Of a stretch of 64,000 bases of DNA, positions 8,682 through 17,850 are shown piece by piece. The stretch is from positions 124,001-188,000 of the forward strand of contig NZ_SRIO01000004.1 of the NCBI RefSeq assembly GCF_004684205.1, in the 5' to 3' direction. The notes under the pieces are model-generated. The model worked only from the letters and a program-made list of their open reading frames with translations. It was not told the origin of the DNA and made no database searches. The stretch is from Candidatus Macondimonas diazotrophica (GTDB lineage: Bacteria; Pseudomonadota; Gammaproteobacteria; UBA5335). Position numbers and translations under genes: made by a program. Each line of letters starts with the position of its first letter. Position 1 is the stretch's first letter.

Positions 8682-10346
8682 ATGTACCGTTACGATACCC
8701 ATGATCAGACCCTGGTCGATGAACGCGTCACGCAGTTTCGCGACCAGACCCGCCGTTTTCTCGCCGGGCAGCTCAGCGAGGAAGAGTTCCGCCCGCTGCG
8801 GCTGCGCAACGGCCTCTATATTCAGCGCCATGCGCCCATGCTGCGCGTCGCCATTCCCTACGGCCTGCTCGGTGCGCGCCAGTTGCGCATGCTGGCCCAT
8901 ATCGCGCGCAGCTACGATCGCGACTATGGGCATTTCACCACGCGCCAGAACATCCAGTACAACTGGCCGGCGCTGGAGCGCGTACCCGACATCCTGGCCG
9001 ATCTGGCCAGCGTCCAGATGCATGCGATCCAGACCAGCGGGAACTGCATCCGCAACGTGACCTCCGATCAGCTGGCCGGCATCTCTCCCGATGAGCTGGT
9101 CGATCCACGTCCGTACTGCGAGATCATCCGCCAGTGGTCGACCTTCCATCCCGAGTTCTCCTATCTGCCGCGCAAGTTCAAGATCGCGGTGACCGGCGCA
9201 CAGCGCGACCGGACGGCGGCGCAGATTCACGACATCGGGCTTCAGATCGTCGAGAACGCAGCTGGTGAACGAGGTTTTCGGGTCTACGTCGGCGGTGGGC
9301 TGGGCCGGGCGCCGATGATCGGCGAGGTGATTCGCGAATTCCTGCCCGAGGCCGACTTGCTCACCTATCTCGAAGCCATCCTGCGGGTCTATAACCAGCA
9401 TGGCCGGCGCGACAATATCCACAAGGCGCGCATCAAGATCCTGGTCAAGTCCTGGGGGCGCGAGGCCTTCGCCGAGGCCGTAGAGGCCGAATGGGCACGC
9501 CGCGACAGCGACGCCTTGCGCCTGCCGCCCGAGGAAGTCGCCCGCATCGCGGCCCATTTCGAGGCGCCGCCCTATGCGGCCGAAGCCGCAGCCGATCGCC
9601 TCGATCCGGCCCTCGAGTCCGATCCGGCCTTCGCCCGCTGGTATGCCCGCAACACGGTGCCGCACAAGATCCCGGGCTACCGCGCTGTGCACATCAGCCT
9701 CAAATCGCCGGGCCGCGCGCCGGGCGATGCGACGGCCGAGGAAATGATTCTCATCGCGGATCTTGCCGAGCGCTACAGCTTCGGCGAACTGCGCGTGACC
9801 CATCACCAGAACCTGCTGCTCGCCGACGTGCGCCTCGCCGATCTGCCGGCGCTGTGGCAGACGCTGAGCGCGCACGATCTGGCGCATCCGAACGTCGGGA
9901 CGCTTACGGACATGATTGCCTGCCCGGGGCTCGATTTCTGCGCGCTGGCGAACGCCGGTTCGATCGACGTGGCGCATCAGATCCAGTCGCGTTTCGAGGA
10001 TCTGGATTACCTCTATGACCTCGGCGAGTTGCGGCTCAACATGTCGGGCTGCATGAACGCCTGCGGACATCACCATGTCGGCCACATCGGCATCCTCGGC
10101 GTCGACAAGAAAGGCGAGGAGTGGTACCAGATCCAGATCGGCGGCAGCTCCGAGAACAGTGCGTCGCTCGGCAAAGTGCTGGGCCCGTCGGTCCCCAAGG
10201 AGCAGGTCGCCGAGGTCATCGGCCGGCTGCTCGCGGTCTATCTGGACCTGCGCGAGGAAGGTGAGCGCTTTCTCGACACCTGTCGCCGCGTGGGTATCGA
10301 GCCATTCCGCGAACGGGTCTACGCCGAGCTGGAGGTGGCGGCATGA
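8682..10346 (+). CDS. cysI: Assimilatory sulfite reductase hemoprotein (nitrite/sulfite reductase family)
   Basis: Siroheme/[4Fe-4S] enzyme reducing sulfite to sulfide. The 554 aa contain both halves of the duplicated ferredoxin-like/siroheme fold: HFTTRQNIQYNW and TSGNCIRNVTSD in the first, HHQNLLLADV in the second. The cluster ligands are CPGLDFC (CX5C) and GCMNACGHH (CX3C) near the C-terminus. The ATG stop overlap with the following DUF934 gene shows translational coupling. Distinguishing sulfite from nitrite rests on context: cysG and cysB are adjacent and no nitrate genes are present. Confidence 0.93.
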   Translation: MYRYDTHDQTLVDERVTQFRDQTRRFLAGQLSEEEFRPLRLRNGLYIQRHAPMLRVAIPYGLLGARQLRMLAHIARSYDRDYGHFTTRQNIQYNWPALERVPDILADLASVQMHAIQTSGNCIRNVTSDQLAGISPDELVDPRPYCEIIRQWSTFHPEFSYLPRKFKIAVTGAQRDRTAAQIHDIGLQIVENAAGERGFRVYVGGGLGRAPMIGEVIREFLPEADLLTYLEAILRVYNQHGRRDNIHKARIKILVKSWGREAFAEAVEAEWARRDSDALRLPPEEVARIAAHFEAPPYAAEAAADRLDPALESDPAFARWYARNTVPHKIPGYRAVHISLKSPGRAPGDATAEEMILIADLAERYSFGELRVTHHQNLLLADVRLADLPALWQTLSAHDLAHPNVGTLTDMIACPGLDFCALANAGSIDVAHQIQSRFEDLDYLYDLGELRLNMSGCMNACGHHHVGHIGILGVDKKGEEWYQIQIGGSSENSASLGKVLGPSVPKEQVAEVIGRLLAVYLDLREEGERFLDTCRRVGIEPFRERVYAELEVAA

Positions 10347-10843
10347 GCGGCACCGTGTTGCACGTTGAGGGCCGCGTGCTGGAGGACGATGCCTGGATTC
10401 AGGTTGCCGATGACGCTGCATTGCCGGAAGGGCCGGTGCTGGTCAGCCATGCGCGCTGGCAGGCCGACCGCGAGGTGCTGCTGGCCCGCGCCGCGCCGGT
10501 CGGCGTGGTGCTGGGGCCGGATGAGCCAGTGGACGCGCTCGCCGCCGATCTGCCGCATCTCGCCTGTATTGCCCTGCACTTTCCCGGTCCAGGGGAAGGT
10601 CGGCCCTACAGCGCCGCGCGTCTGCTCCGCGGGCGCTATGCATACCGGGGCGAGCTCCGCGCGGTGGGCGCGGTGCTTATCGATCAGGCGCACTTCCTGA
10701 AGCGCTCGGGCTTCGATGTGCTGGCCTTGCGGGCCGATCAGGACGTGCCGGCCGCGCTTGCGGCGCTGCGGACCTTCTCGGTGCACTATCAGCCCGGGGC
10801 AGACGAACCTTTGCCGCTCTATCGGCGCCGCGCCGCGAGCTGA
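10343..10843 (+). CDS. DUF934 family protein, sulfite-reduction partner of CysI
   Basis: A 166-aa protein of the DUF934 family, which regularly follows CysI-type reductases in proteobacteria and has been proposed to assist electron delivery or assembly. Visible family features are the GVVLGPDEPVDALAADLPHLACIALHFPGPGEGRPYSAARLLRGRYAYRGELRAVG core and the DQAHFLKRSGFDVLALR segment. The start codon overlaps the cysI stop (ATGA). No catalytic or metal motif is evident, so its exact job is open. Confidence 0.9.
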   Translation: MSGTVLHVEGRVLEDDAWIQVADDAALPEGPVLVSHARWQADREVLLARAAPVGVVLGPDEPVDALAADLPHLACIALHFPGPGEGRPYSAARLLRGRYAYRGELRAVGAVLIDQAHFLKRSGFDVLALRADQDVPAALAALRTFSVHYQPGADEPLPLYRRRAAS

Positions 10844-11006
10844 AGGCCCCCTCCGCCGGGCGGGGCAGGGTGTCGCATCCATGCCGCGTTCCCGGCCGGA
10901 CATGCGTCTGAAATGGCGGGGTATCCCGCGCCCATGGCCGTGCGTGGCGTGATTGGGCATGATCCCTGCTGCGCATGAAGCACGCTCGTCGGACACAGGG
11001 GGATGC

Positions 11007-11744
11007 ATGGCGCTGGAACTGATCGGCGCGGGGTATGGACGCACCGGGACCGATTCCACCAAGGAAGCCCTGAACATCCTCGGCCTGCGCTGCTATCACA
11101 TGCGCGAGGTGATCGGGAATCCCGACAACGCCCACCACGTCGATTTCTGGTGCCGAGTGGCCAAGTCGCCGCCGGGGACGGCGCACGACTGGGCGCAAGT
11201 GTTCGCGGGGTATCGGGCGGCGATCGATAATCCCGCGGCCTGCGTGTGGCGAGAGTTGATGGACGCCTATCCCGACGCCAAGGTGTTGCTTACGGTGCAT
11301 CCAGGCGGGGCCGAGGCCTGGTATGACAGCGTCATGGAGACCATCTACTTCACCGAACGGCTGTGGCAATGGCGGGTGCTCGAAGCCATGACGCCGTTCG
11401 CACGCAAGTTCGGCCCGATGGCGCGCACCCTCATCTGGCAGCGTTTCCACAAGGGGAGGATGCCCGATCGCTCGGCGGCGATCGCCGAGTATCACCGCCA
11501 TATTGCGGCGGTGAAGGCGGAAGTCCCCGCCGATCGGCTACTGCTCTTCAACGTGGCCGACGGCTGGGCGCCGCTATGCGCATTTCTGGGTATGCCTGTG
11601 CCGGAGCAACCCTTTCCCCGGGTCAATGATCGGGACGCCATCAAGCGCGACATCCGCGGGATGGTGCGGGGCGCCTATGTCATCCTGGCGATTGGCGCAG
11701 CAGTGGTGCTGGGCGTTGCCTGGGCGGCGTCGCGGCTCGTCTAG
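11007..11744 (+). CDS. Sulfotransferase-like P-loop protein with C-terminal membrane anchor
   Basis: A 245-aa protein resembling the Sulfotransfer_4 group. The N-terminal LIGAGYGRTGTDSTKEALNILG is a PAPS-type P-loop, followed by CYHMREVI, the WAQVFAGYRAAIDNPAACVWRELMDAYPDAKVLLTV segment and AWYDSVMETIY, all typical. The last 25 residues (YVILAIGAAVVLGVAWAASRLV) form one hydrophobic helix, suggesting tethering to the membrane. The substrate is unknown. ATG 11007 follows AGGGGG. It stands alone between the cys genes and ispH. Confidence 0.8.
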   Translation: MALELIGAGYGRTGTDSTKEALNILGLRCYHMREVIGNPDNAHHVDFWCRVAKSPPGTAHDWAQVFAGYRAAIDNPAACVWRELMDAYPDAKVLLTVHPGGAEAWYDSVMETIYFTERLWQWRVLEAMTPFARKFGPMARTLIWQRFHKGRMPDRSAAIAEYHRHIAAVKAEVPADRLLLFNVADGWAPLCAFLGMPVPEQPFPRVNDRDAIKRDIRGMVRGAYVILAIGAAVVLGVAWAASRLV

Positions 11745-11902
11745 TTGCTGCGGGGCGGATATTCGGGCGCACGATGCCCATCGGCCGATGCACTCGGCAT
11801 GCGGTTCGTGTCCGGCTCGTGGCATGATGGGAATCGATCAGGCGTGGCGTCGCGGAAACCGAATCGCAGAGGCGGGGCGGGCGCGGGCGCCGGGAGGGCA
11901 CT

Positions 11903-12847
11903 ATGGAAATCATTCTGGCCAATCCGCGCGGCTTCTGTGCCGGCGTCGAGCGGGCCATCGATATCGTCGAACGGGCGCTCGATGCATTCGGTGCGCCCAT
12001 CTATGTGCGTCATGAAGTGGTGCACAACCGCTTCGTGATCGAACGGCTGCGCGCCCGCGGCGCGGTGTTCGTCGATGAGCTCAGCGAAGTACCCGACGGG
12101 GCGACCGTCATCTTTTCCGCCCATGGCGTGAGCCGGGCCGTGGTCGATGAAGCCCGCAACCGCGGTCTGCAGGTTTTCGACGCTACCTGTCCGCTGGTGA
12201 CCAAGGTGCACGTGGAAGTCGCGGCACTCGCTCGCAAGGGTTTCGATGTGATCCTGATCGGCCATGCAGGGCACCCGGAAGTGGAAGGCACGCTGGGCCG
12301 TTTCGATCCCGCGCATGGCGGCAAGATCCATCTGGTCGAGACGGCGGCCGATGTGGCGGCGCTCCGGGTGCGTGATCCCGAGCGCGTGGCCTATGTCACC
12401 CAGACCACACTGTCGGTGGATGACACCCGCGCCGTGATCGAGGCGCTGATGGCGCGCTTTCCCGCATTGGCCGCACCGCGCCGGGACGACATCTGTTACG
12501 CCACCCAGAACCGCCAGGACGCCGTGCGCGATCTTGCCCGCGAAGTCGATCTGGTGCTGGTGGTGGGATCGGTGACGAGCTCCAATTCCAATCGGCTGCG
12601 CGAACTGGCCGAACAGTGTGGCCGGCCGGCCTATCTCATCGACGGTCCCGAGGATATCCGCCCCGAATGGCTCGCGGGTATCGCCAGGATCGGGTTGACG
12701 GCGGGGGCATCCGCGCCCGAAACCCTGGTACGGGCGGTCATCGATCAGTTGCGCGCGGCGGGCGGGACGGTGCGCGAGCTGCCCGGGCCGGTCGAGACCA
12801 TGGTGTTTGCGTTGCCGCGCGCGTTGCGCGGCGTTTCGGTCGCCTGA
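11903..12847 (+). CDS. ispH: 4-hydroxy-3-methylbut-2-enyl diphosphate reductase
   Basis: Last step of the MEP isoprenoid pathway: HMBPP to IPP and DMAPP, using a [4Fe-4S] cluster. The 314-aa length and motifs fit IspH: N-terminal [22 protein letters not shown] with cluster Cys, [12 protein letters not shown] with the second Cys, the conserved His of RHEVVHN and [12 protein letters not shown], the catalytic Glu region, and [15 protein letters not shown]. The third Cys is in the [11 protein letters not shown] region. It lies next to the minor-pilin operon, an arrangement also found in Pseudomonas. Confidence 0.97.
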   Translation: MEIILANPRGFCAGVERAIDIVERALDAFGAPIYVRHEVVHNRFVIERLRARGAVFVDELSEVPDGATVIFSAHGVSRAVVDEARNRGLQVFDATCPLVTKVHVEVAALARKGFDVILIGHAGHPEVEGTLGRFDPAHGGKIHLVETAADVAALRVRDPERVAYVTQTTLSVDDTRAVIEALMARFPALAAPRRDDICYATQNRQDAVRDLAREVDLVLVVGSVTSSNSNRLRELAEQCGRPAYLIDGPEDIRPEWLAGIARIGLTAGASAPETLVRAVIDQLRAAGGTVRELPGPVETMVFALPRALRGVSVA

Positions 12848-12874
12848 TATTCGATCCGATTGTCTTGAGCCCAT

Positions 12875-12895
12875 CGCACGGAACGACACCGTGCG
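12875..12895. repeat. Inverted repeat at the ispH / fimT-like convergent junction
   Basis: CGCACGG and CCGTGCG form a 7-bp stem with a 7-nt loop, 28 bp after the ispH stop and 14 bp before the end of the convergent pilin-like gene. It has no U-run. It may still act as a bidirectional end point. Confidence 0.5.
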
Positions 12896-12908
12896 CTTGA
12901 TGCCAGCG

Positions 12909-13502
12909 CTAGGGGCAGGTCAGCGTGTCGGTCGATCCAGCCAGACGGATGCGTCCGGTATTGGCGAGAATCAGTCCGCGCGCCACCGACTCGCCGCGAT
13001 GATCGCAAAACGTATAGCGGTGATTGAAGAACGCGGCGCTGCCGGTGACGGTAAAACGCATCCGGTCGGCCGGTGTGCCGGTCTTGCGCAGCGTCACGCC
13101 GGTGGGCAGGGCAGGTTGCACACGCAGCAGTCGCCCGTCGTCCAGATCGCAGCGCGCGTCATTGTCTGCATCGGTACAGTCACGGTCTCCGTTGCGATCC
13201 TCGAAGACCAGCCACCCGGTTTCCCAGGCCGTCTGGCCGCTGCAGGATAGATCGGCCCCGCGCGTGCACAGCACCACCGGGCGGCGCATCCGCGCGGCTT
13301 CCCCCCGGGCGCGCTGCAGATCACCGGCCAGCGCATTGTTGAGCGCAATCAAGCGCTGATTGCCCAGCCACTCGGCCAGCGCGGGTCCGGCCAACGCCAT
13401 CAAGAGGCTCAGCATTGCCGCGGCGATGAGCAATTCGACCAGCGACAGGCCCTGCTCGGCGCGCCAAGACCTGATCCGCCGTGCGTGGCCGTTTCCGTGC
13501 AT
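12909..13502 (-). CDS. fimT: GspH/FimT-family minor pseudopilin (last gene of the pilin operon)
   Basis: A 197-aa type IV pilin-like protein. It has a long basic leader, then the prepilin motif QGLSLVELLIAAAMLSLLMALAGPALAEWL (cleavage before the aromatic/hydrophobic helix, Glu at +5), followed by the GspH domain with LQRARGEAARMRRPVVLC. An Asp-rich loop DRNGDRDCTDADNDARCDLDDG, containing two Cys, interrupts the domain and looks able to bind calcium. ATG 13502 is chosen over 13523 because TAAGGA sits 7 nt upstream and includes the pilE stop. It is a second GspH/FimT copy in the operon. Confidence 0.85.
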   Translation of the reverse strand: MHGNGHARRIRSWRAEQGLSLVELLIAAAMLSLLMALAGPALAEWLGNQRLIALNNALAGDLQRARGEAARMRRPVVLCTRGADLSCSGQTAWETGWLVFEDRNGDRDCTDADNDARCDLDDGRLLRVQPALPTGVTLRKTGTPADRMRFTVTGSAAFFNHRYTFCDHRGESVARGLILANTGRIRLAGSTDTLTCP

Positions 13503-13513
13503 CCCCAAAGTCC

Positions 13514-13978
13514 TTACCAGCACTGCGTCGTGCTGTTGCCACCGCCGCTGTTGGTCGCCGTGCGGGCGCCGGTGTGGGTGATCTGGATCGTGGCGCAGGT
13601 CGTGTCACCGGCCGCCGGGCTGCCGCCTACCGGGGTGGCCTGCAAGGTGTAGGTGATGGCGGCTCGATTGGAGATGGCGATCGTCCAAAGCGCGCTGCCC
13701 CCTTCATCGACCACACTGCTGGGAAAGGTGGGGCAGGCTGTATTGGCGGCGAGAAAGCCGTTCACCGGATCGAGCGCGGCGCAGCGCTCCAGCCGCGCCG
13801 CGCGGTCCATGAGCGCGGTGGTCGCAAGGCTGCGGTAGCCCTTGCGGGTCTGCTCCCGATAGCTGGGAATCGCAATGGCCAGCAGCAAGGTGACCACGAC
13901 CACGGCGATCAATAGCTCGATGAGGGTGAAACCCCCCGCCCGGCTGACGCCGGTGGGGGTGGTGGACTGGCCGGTCAT
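13514..13978 (-). CDS. pilE: Type IV pilin PilE-type minor pilin
   Basis: A 154-aa prepilin. The leader ends in SRAGGFTLIELLIAVVVVTLLLAIAIPSYREQTRKGYRS: class III signal, cleavage between Gly and Phe, Glu5 present. The C-terminal domain carries paired cysteines near the end (TTCATIQ and TTQCW), forming a probable D-region disulfide. The order pilY1-pilE matches the known minor-pilin operon. ATG 13978 has GGGAGA upstream; the longer upstream frame overlaps pilY1. Product is exported by the type IV pilus machine and cleaved by PilD. Confidence 0.92.
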   Translation of the reverse strand: MTGQSTTPTGVSRAGGFTLIELLIAVVVVTLLLAIAIPSYREQTRKGYRSLATTALMDRAARLERCAALDPVNGFLAANTACPTFPSSVVDEGGSALWTIAISNRAAITYTLQATPVGGSPAAGDTTCATIQITHTGARTATNSGGGNSTTQCW

Positions 13979-13997
13979 GGATCCGTCTCCCGTGAGG

Positions 13998-16900
13998 TCA
14001 GTTGGGCACATCGCGCCAGAAGGTGCGTTGGGTGAGCTGGCCGAAGTCGGCCGTGAACGGCGTCTCGGGACCGATCAGGATCACCGGATCGGCGCCGGCC
14101 GGGAACAGGATGACGGCGCCGGGCGGGATGCCGCCGCGCTTCAGTCCGCGCTTGCGATCGGCCTTGACGCAATTCACGCTGTCCTCGCTGCAGGCTTTGT
14201 CCCGATCCGGATCATCGACCGTGGCATCGAGGTTCTTGACGGCGCGGCCGTCGTACAGGTCGACCAGATAGGAGCTGCCCGCGCCCACCGCGCCACCGCA
14301 GGTGGTGGTGCTCACGGCCGGGGTGAAGGTGGAGAAGACGATCTGTTCGTTGAACACTTCGGCCTGAGCCAGGGCTTTTTCGCCATCTTCTTCGAGCTGG
14401 ATAAACCAGCCCTGCTTCGCTGCGAGATTCGCCGCGGCGGCGGTCTGCTCCGCTGCAGTGCCCTGCTGGATCAGATTGGCGGTCACATCCGAGAGACTTG
14501 CCTCCGTGAGCTTGGTGTAGCTCCCGCCCGCAGGCGGCCCGAAGGCCGCGGCCTGTTTGATCACATAGAAGCGATCATCCACCACGGTATCGAGCGGATG
14601 CTCCCGCCACCCGGTCCCGATCGCCAGCGCGAGATAATTGACACCATTCTGCCGGGCCAGAGCGATGCTGGGCGCGTAATGGAAGCGGCGATTGCCGGCG
14701 GCGTTGCCCCCATTGGCGTCGAAGATCACCCCGCCGGCCACCAGGTTCGAGCCGCTCTGCCCATTCGTGACATCGAAGCGCCAGAGCTGACCGCCCAGAT
14801 CACCGACGTAGATCTGGTCAAAGAGGCCATCGCCGTTCATGTCCAGCGCATTGACATCCGAGGCGATGGCGTAGCGCATGTCGGTAAAGGTCTTGGTGAA
14901 GGTTTCGGGGCTGGTATCGGCCGTACCGCCGGACCACAGCAGCGCGCCGGTGTCGGCGTCGGCGATATAGACGGCGCGCCCCTGGCCGTCGTTGCTGCGT
15001 GTGGTCTTGGTGTCATGGGCGGGGTCGTAGCCGCCCGCGAAGATCATGACGTTCTTGACCGTGCCGCCGATGTTCATGCGGCCGATGGCGGGTGCCGACC
15101 AGCTCTGGCCCATTTCTGCGAAGCTGCCGCTCGTCCCGCCCTTGATCATCCATTTGAGTCGCGGCGTGTCGCGGTTCGTGACATCGAGCGCGTAGTAATT
15201 CTTACCACCGCGGCGCATGCCGACATACAGCCAGGCGAAGTCGCCTTCGCTGGTCTGCAGCGCCGTGGCTCCGGTGTTCTTGACCCGCTGGACGAGCGGG
15301 CCGTCCAGTCCGTAGATGTGATTGGTCCCGGCTTCATTGACATAGAGTTCCTCGATGTTGCTCAGGAGCTCCTTGGGCATGAACGCGAAGCGCTCGGTGC
15401 CATCGCTCGGGTTGATGGCGTAGAGAAAGCCGTCGTTGGTGGTCCCATAGATGGTGATGTCCGGACTGGTTTCAGTGCCGCCATAGGTGATCAGAATGGG
15501 GCGGGTATGCAACGGATCCCCCATCTGTTTGCGCGGCTCGTTGGTGATGCCGTCGTTGTCCCGGTCCAGCAGATCCACGCCGCGTGCCCACTGGATCAGG
15601 TCGGTGGCTGCAATATTGCCGTTCTGGATGGCCAGCAGCGGCGTGAGCACCGCGAGGTTGTCTTCGTGCAGGCGGTTGGCCGTCGTCGTGAGATCGACGT
15701 TGCTCGGGGCGCCGCTGCCGGTGTAGGTGTAGACCTTGCGATTGGTCAGGCTCTGTTGATTGGCGGCGCCGCCCTTGGCCACCTCATCACCGTCGAGCAC
15801 CGTGCTCCACCAGCTCTTGGCCCCGGAACGGAAGCTGCCGCTGGAGGGATCGATGGCCGAGAAGCCATTGACGTCGACGATGGCCCCCGGTGGGTTGCCC
15901 GTACCGTTGTCAAAGCTCGCATTGTAGCGGTAGCGCTTGATGTTCCCGGGCCAGCTCACCCGGTCCTGGGGGGCAAACAGCGCGAAATAGATCTCGTCAC
16001 GATGATTCAGGCGATTGAAGGCGTTCACGGACACGGCTGGCGCCGTGAAGAGGCCTTCGCGCAGCAGGATCTCGATGAAGATTTCACTCAGGGAGGCTTC
16101 CAGGCCCGCGTAGTCGCTCACCGTGTAGTATTTGCCACCGCCCTTGACCGCCATGTCGTCGAGCAGACTCTGATCGCTGAAGAAGCCCACCGTATAGGTG
16201 GTGATGTTCTGGATGCCGGGCAGCGTCGAGGCATCGAGGTAGTCGTGCATATAGCCGGCCAGTTCGTCGATGCAGATGCCGTTGGTGCTGGACGAGGCGC
16301 TGCAGTTGCCTTTGGGGCGGGCACCGAGCAGGTTGTAGATCAGCGAATGGGCATCGGTATCTTCCGTCGGTTCCCCGTCGGTCAGGTAGACGATGTAGTT
16401 CTTCTGGCAGGCCTCGGCGATGGGCGACTTGTATTTGCTGGTGTCGCTGGGGTTCTTGGATGCAGCGACGCTGGGCGGACTGGAGGTGAGGCCATACTTC
16501 ACCGCCTGGCCGGTGAAGTAGAGATAGGCCTCCCAGTAGGTTTCCTCCAGCGGGGTATTGCCCGAGGCGGTGTAGCCGCTGATGGTGGTCTTGAACAGGT
16601 CGCGGGTTTCCCGGATATCCGCGATGGGCAGGGTGACCGGGCCGCCCTGGTAGCCGCCGCTGCTATGGCCGTCAAAGCGCATCAGCCCGATGTTCACACC
16701 GTTGAGCCGGTCGACCAGCTTCCTGGCGACGTCCTGCACGATCCACAGCCGAGTCACGGTCATGGTGCCGCTGCCGTTCGTGGACGCCCACCAGTTCAGG
16801 TAGTTGGCCGACCAGAAGTTATAGGGTGTCGAATAGCTGTACTTCTTCGAGGCGTTCGAGCTCCACTTGGGATCGCTGTTGCGCGCATCCTTGTCGGCAT

Positions 16901-17423
16901 ACCACACCCCATCGGCGCTGCCGTGATTGCCCGAATCATCCTCGCATTCCAAAGGATGACTGTAGGCGCCGCCTTCCAGGCTCTGCCAGCGCGCCGAGGT
17001 CCAGCCGCGCTCGCCGAAAAAGCCCCAGTCCTTGCGCCATATCGCCGCATGGTCGAAGAAGCGGCCGCCGCTTGCCAGCGGCGCGAGGGAGGCCTTGCAG
17101 TAGTTCTGGCTGGTGGGGATCCACTGGTCGGTGGAGCACGACGGCGGCGTGCTGCCGGTTGTCCAGTAGATGCGGCTGGTGGAACAGCTGCCGCTGTAGG
17201 TGGTCGCCGGATCATAGACCGCCGGGATGGTGACCGTCGTCCCCATGCTGCCGGAGGTATCGACGATGAACAGGATATTGGGCTGGGTGCCTTCGGTACT
17301 GGTGGTGACATAGACTTCGGTGTCGTCGGCGAGCGCCAGCGGAGCATGGATGAGCAACGCCGCCAGCCCGGCGCCCAGAAAGGCCGTGAGGCGTTTGGCG
17401 AGTTTGTTTTTGTCGGTTGTCAT
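13998..17423 (-). CDS. pilY1: Type IV pilus tip adhesin / biogenesis factor PilY1
   Basis: A 1141-aa secreted protein. After a signal peptide (LTAFLGAGLAALLIHAPLALA) comes a von Willebrand A-like domain beginning ILFIVDTSGSMG, which keeps the MIDAS DxSxS residues. The C-terminal half is the PilY1 beta-propeller. It contains ALDMNGDGLFDQIYVGDLGGQLWRFDV, where D-x-N-x-D-x-x-x-D reproduces the calcium-binding loop that controls pilus extension in Pseudomonas PilY1. ATG 17423 is preceded by GGGAGAG. It ends just before pilE; the large plus-strand open frame across it is an antisense shadow. Confidence 0.95.
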   Translation of the reverse strand: MTTDKNKLAKRLTAFLGAGLAALLIHAPLALADDTEVYVTTSTEGTQPNILFIVDTSGSMGTTVTIPAVYDPATTYSGSCSTSRIYWTTGSTPPSCSTDQWIPTSQNYCKASLAPLASGGRFFDHAAIWRKDWGFFGERGWTSARWQSLEGGAYSHPLECEDDSGNHGSADGVWYADKDARNSDPKWSSNASKKYSYSTPYNFWSANYLNWWASTNGSGTMTVTRLWIVQDVARKLVDRLNGVNIGLMRFDGHSSGGYQGGPVTLPIADIRETRDLFKTTISGYTASGNTPLEETYWEAYLYFTGQAVKYGLTSSPPSVAASKNPSDTSKYKSPIAEACQKNYIVYLTDGEPTEDTDAHSLIYNLLGARPKGNCSASSSTNGICIDELAGYMHDYLDASTLPGIQNITTYTVGFFSDQSLLDDMAVKGGGKYYTVSDYAGLEASLSEIFIEILLREGLFTAPAVSVNAFNRLNHRDEIYFALFAPQDRVSWPGNIKRYRYNASFDNGTGNPPGAIVDVNGFSAIDPSSGSFRSGAKSWWSTVLDGDEVAKGGAANQQSLTNRKVYTYTGSGAPSNVDLTTTANRLHEDNLAVLTPLLAIQNGNIAATDLIQWARGVDLLDRDNDGITNEPRKQMGDPLHTRPILITYGGTETSPDITIYGTTNDGFLYAINPSDGTERFAFMPKELLSNIEELYVNEAGTNHIYGLDGPLVQRVKNTGATALQTSEGDFAWLYVGMRRGGKNYYALDVTNRDTPRLKWMIKGGTSGSFAEMGQSWSAPAIGRMNIGGTVKNVMIFAGGYDPAHDTKTTRSNDGQGRAVYIADADTGALLWSGGTADTSPETFTKTFTDMRYAIASDVNALDMNGDGLFDQIYVGDLGGQLWRFDVTNGQSGSNLVAGGVIFDANGGNAAGNRRFHYAPSIALARQNGVNYLALAIGTGWREHPLDTVVDDRFYVIKQAAAFGPPAGGSYTKLTEASLSDVTANLIQQGTAAEQTAAAANLAAKQGWFIQLEEDGEKALAQAEVFNEQIVFSTFTPAVSTTTCGGAVGAGSSYLVDLYDGRAVKNLDATVDDPDRDKACSEDSVNCVKADRKRGLKRGGIPPGAVILFPAGADPVILIGPETPFTADFGQLTQRTFWRDVPN

Positions 17424-17450
17424 GAGAAGACTCTCCCGCACCGGGCGGCG

Positions 17451-17834
17451 CTATTTCACGAGGCGGAGCACGCGTTCGCTTTTGATGTCGAAGATCACAG
17501 TGGCGGCCTGCCCATCCAGGGCGCGCAGCGGCATGCGGGGCCGGGGACGGCCGTTGACGATGATCACCACCGGACCATCGACGCGGAAGGTGCGCGGCGC
17601 GCAGCCTCGACCCTCGCAGGGCGGCGGGAAGGCGGTTAGATCGCCGCGTCCGCTGTCATCGACCCGAATCTCGATCCGGTTGGCTTCGACCGCGTCTTCC
17701 AGAAACACCATCGGGCCCCTGATGTCCGCATGGACGGGCGCGGCGAGCCACAGGCCGATCGCGATCAGGGCCGCCAGGAGTTTGCGCAGCCATGGGAAGC
17801 GCGAGCGAGGGGGAGCCAGGGTGAGCAGATGCAT
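17451..17834 (-). CDS. Small secreted protein encoded between pilX and pilY1
   Basis: A 127-aa protein with a signal peptide (LRKLLAALIAIGLWLAAPVHA) and a compact, probably beta-rich mature part of about 88 residues. It has two Cys close together (PPCEGRGCAP) that could form a disulfide. I do not recognise the family. Pseudomonas has a small PilY2 after pilY1; this gene is before pilY1 and I see no clear sequence likeness. GGAGGA 6 nt before ATG 17834 and tight spacing on both sides (16 bp to pilX, 27 bp to pilY1) make it part of the operon. A role in pilus assembly or tip export is inferred from position only. Confidence 0.8.
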   Translation of the reverse strand: MHLLTLAPPRSRFPWLRKLLAALIAIGLWLAAPVHADIRGPMVFLEDAVEANRIEIRVDDSGRGDLTAFPPPCEGRGCAPRTFRVDGPVVIIVNGRPRPRMPLRALDGQAATVIFDIKSERVLRLVK

Positions 17835-17850
17835 GGCCGATCCTCCGGTT

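Noticed and set aside
8619-10421. 600-codon minus-strand frame across cysI, and similar long frames opposite ppk1, the UshA-type gene, lhr and rlmL
   Set aside because: All are frame shadows of genes with clear motifs on the other strand; none has its own start region or domain.
13875-17639. Very long plus-strand open frame (over 1200 codons) across pilY1
   Set aside because: It is antisense to an unmistakable PilY1 with signal peptide, VWA and calcium loop. High GC content keeps the opposite frame open. Its product has no recognisable domain.
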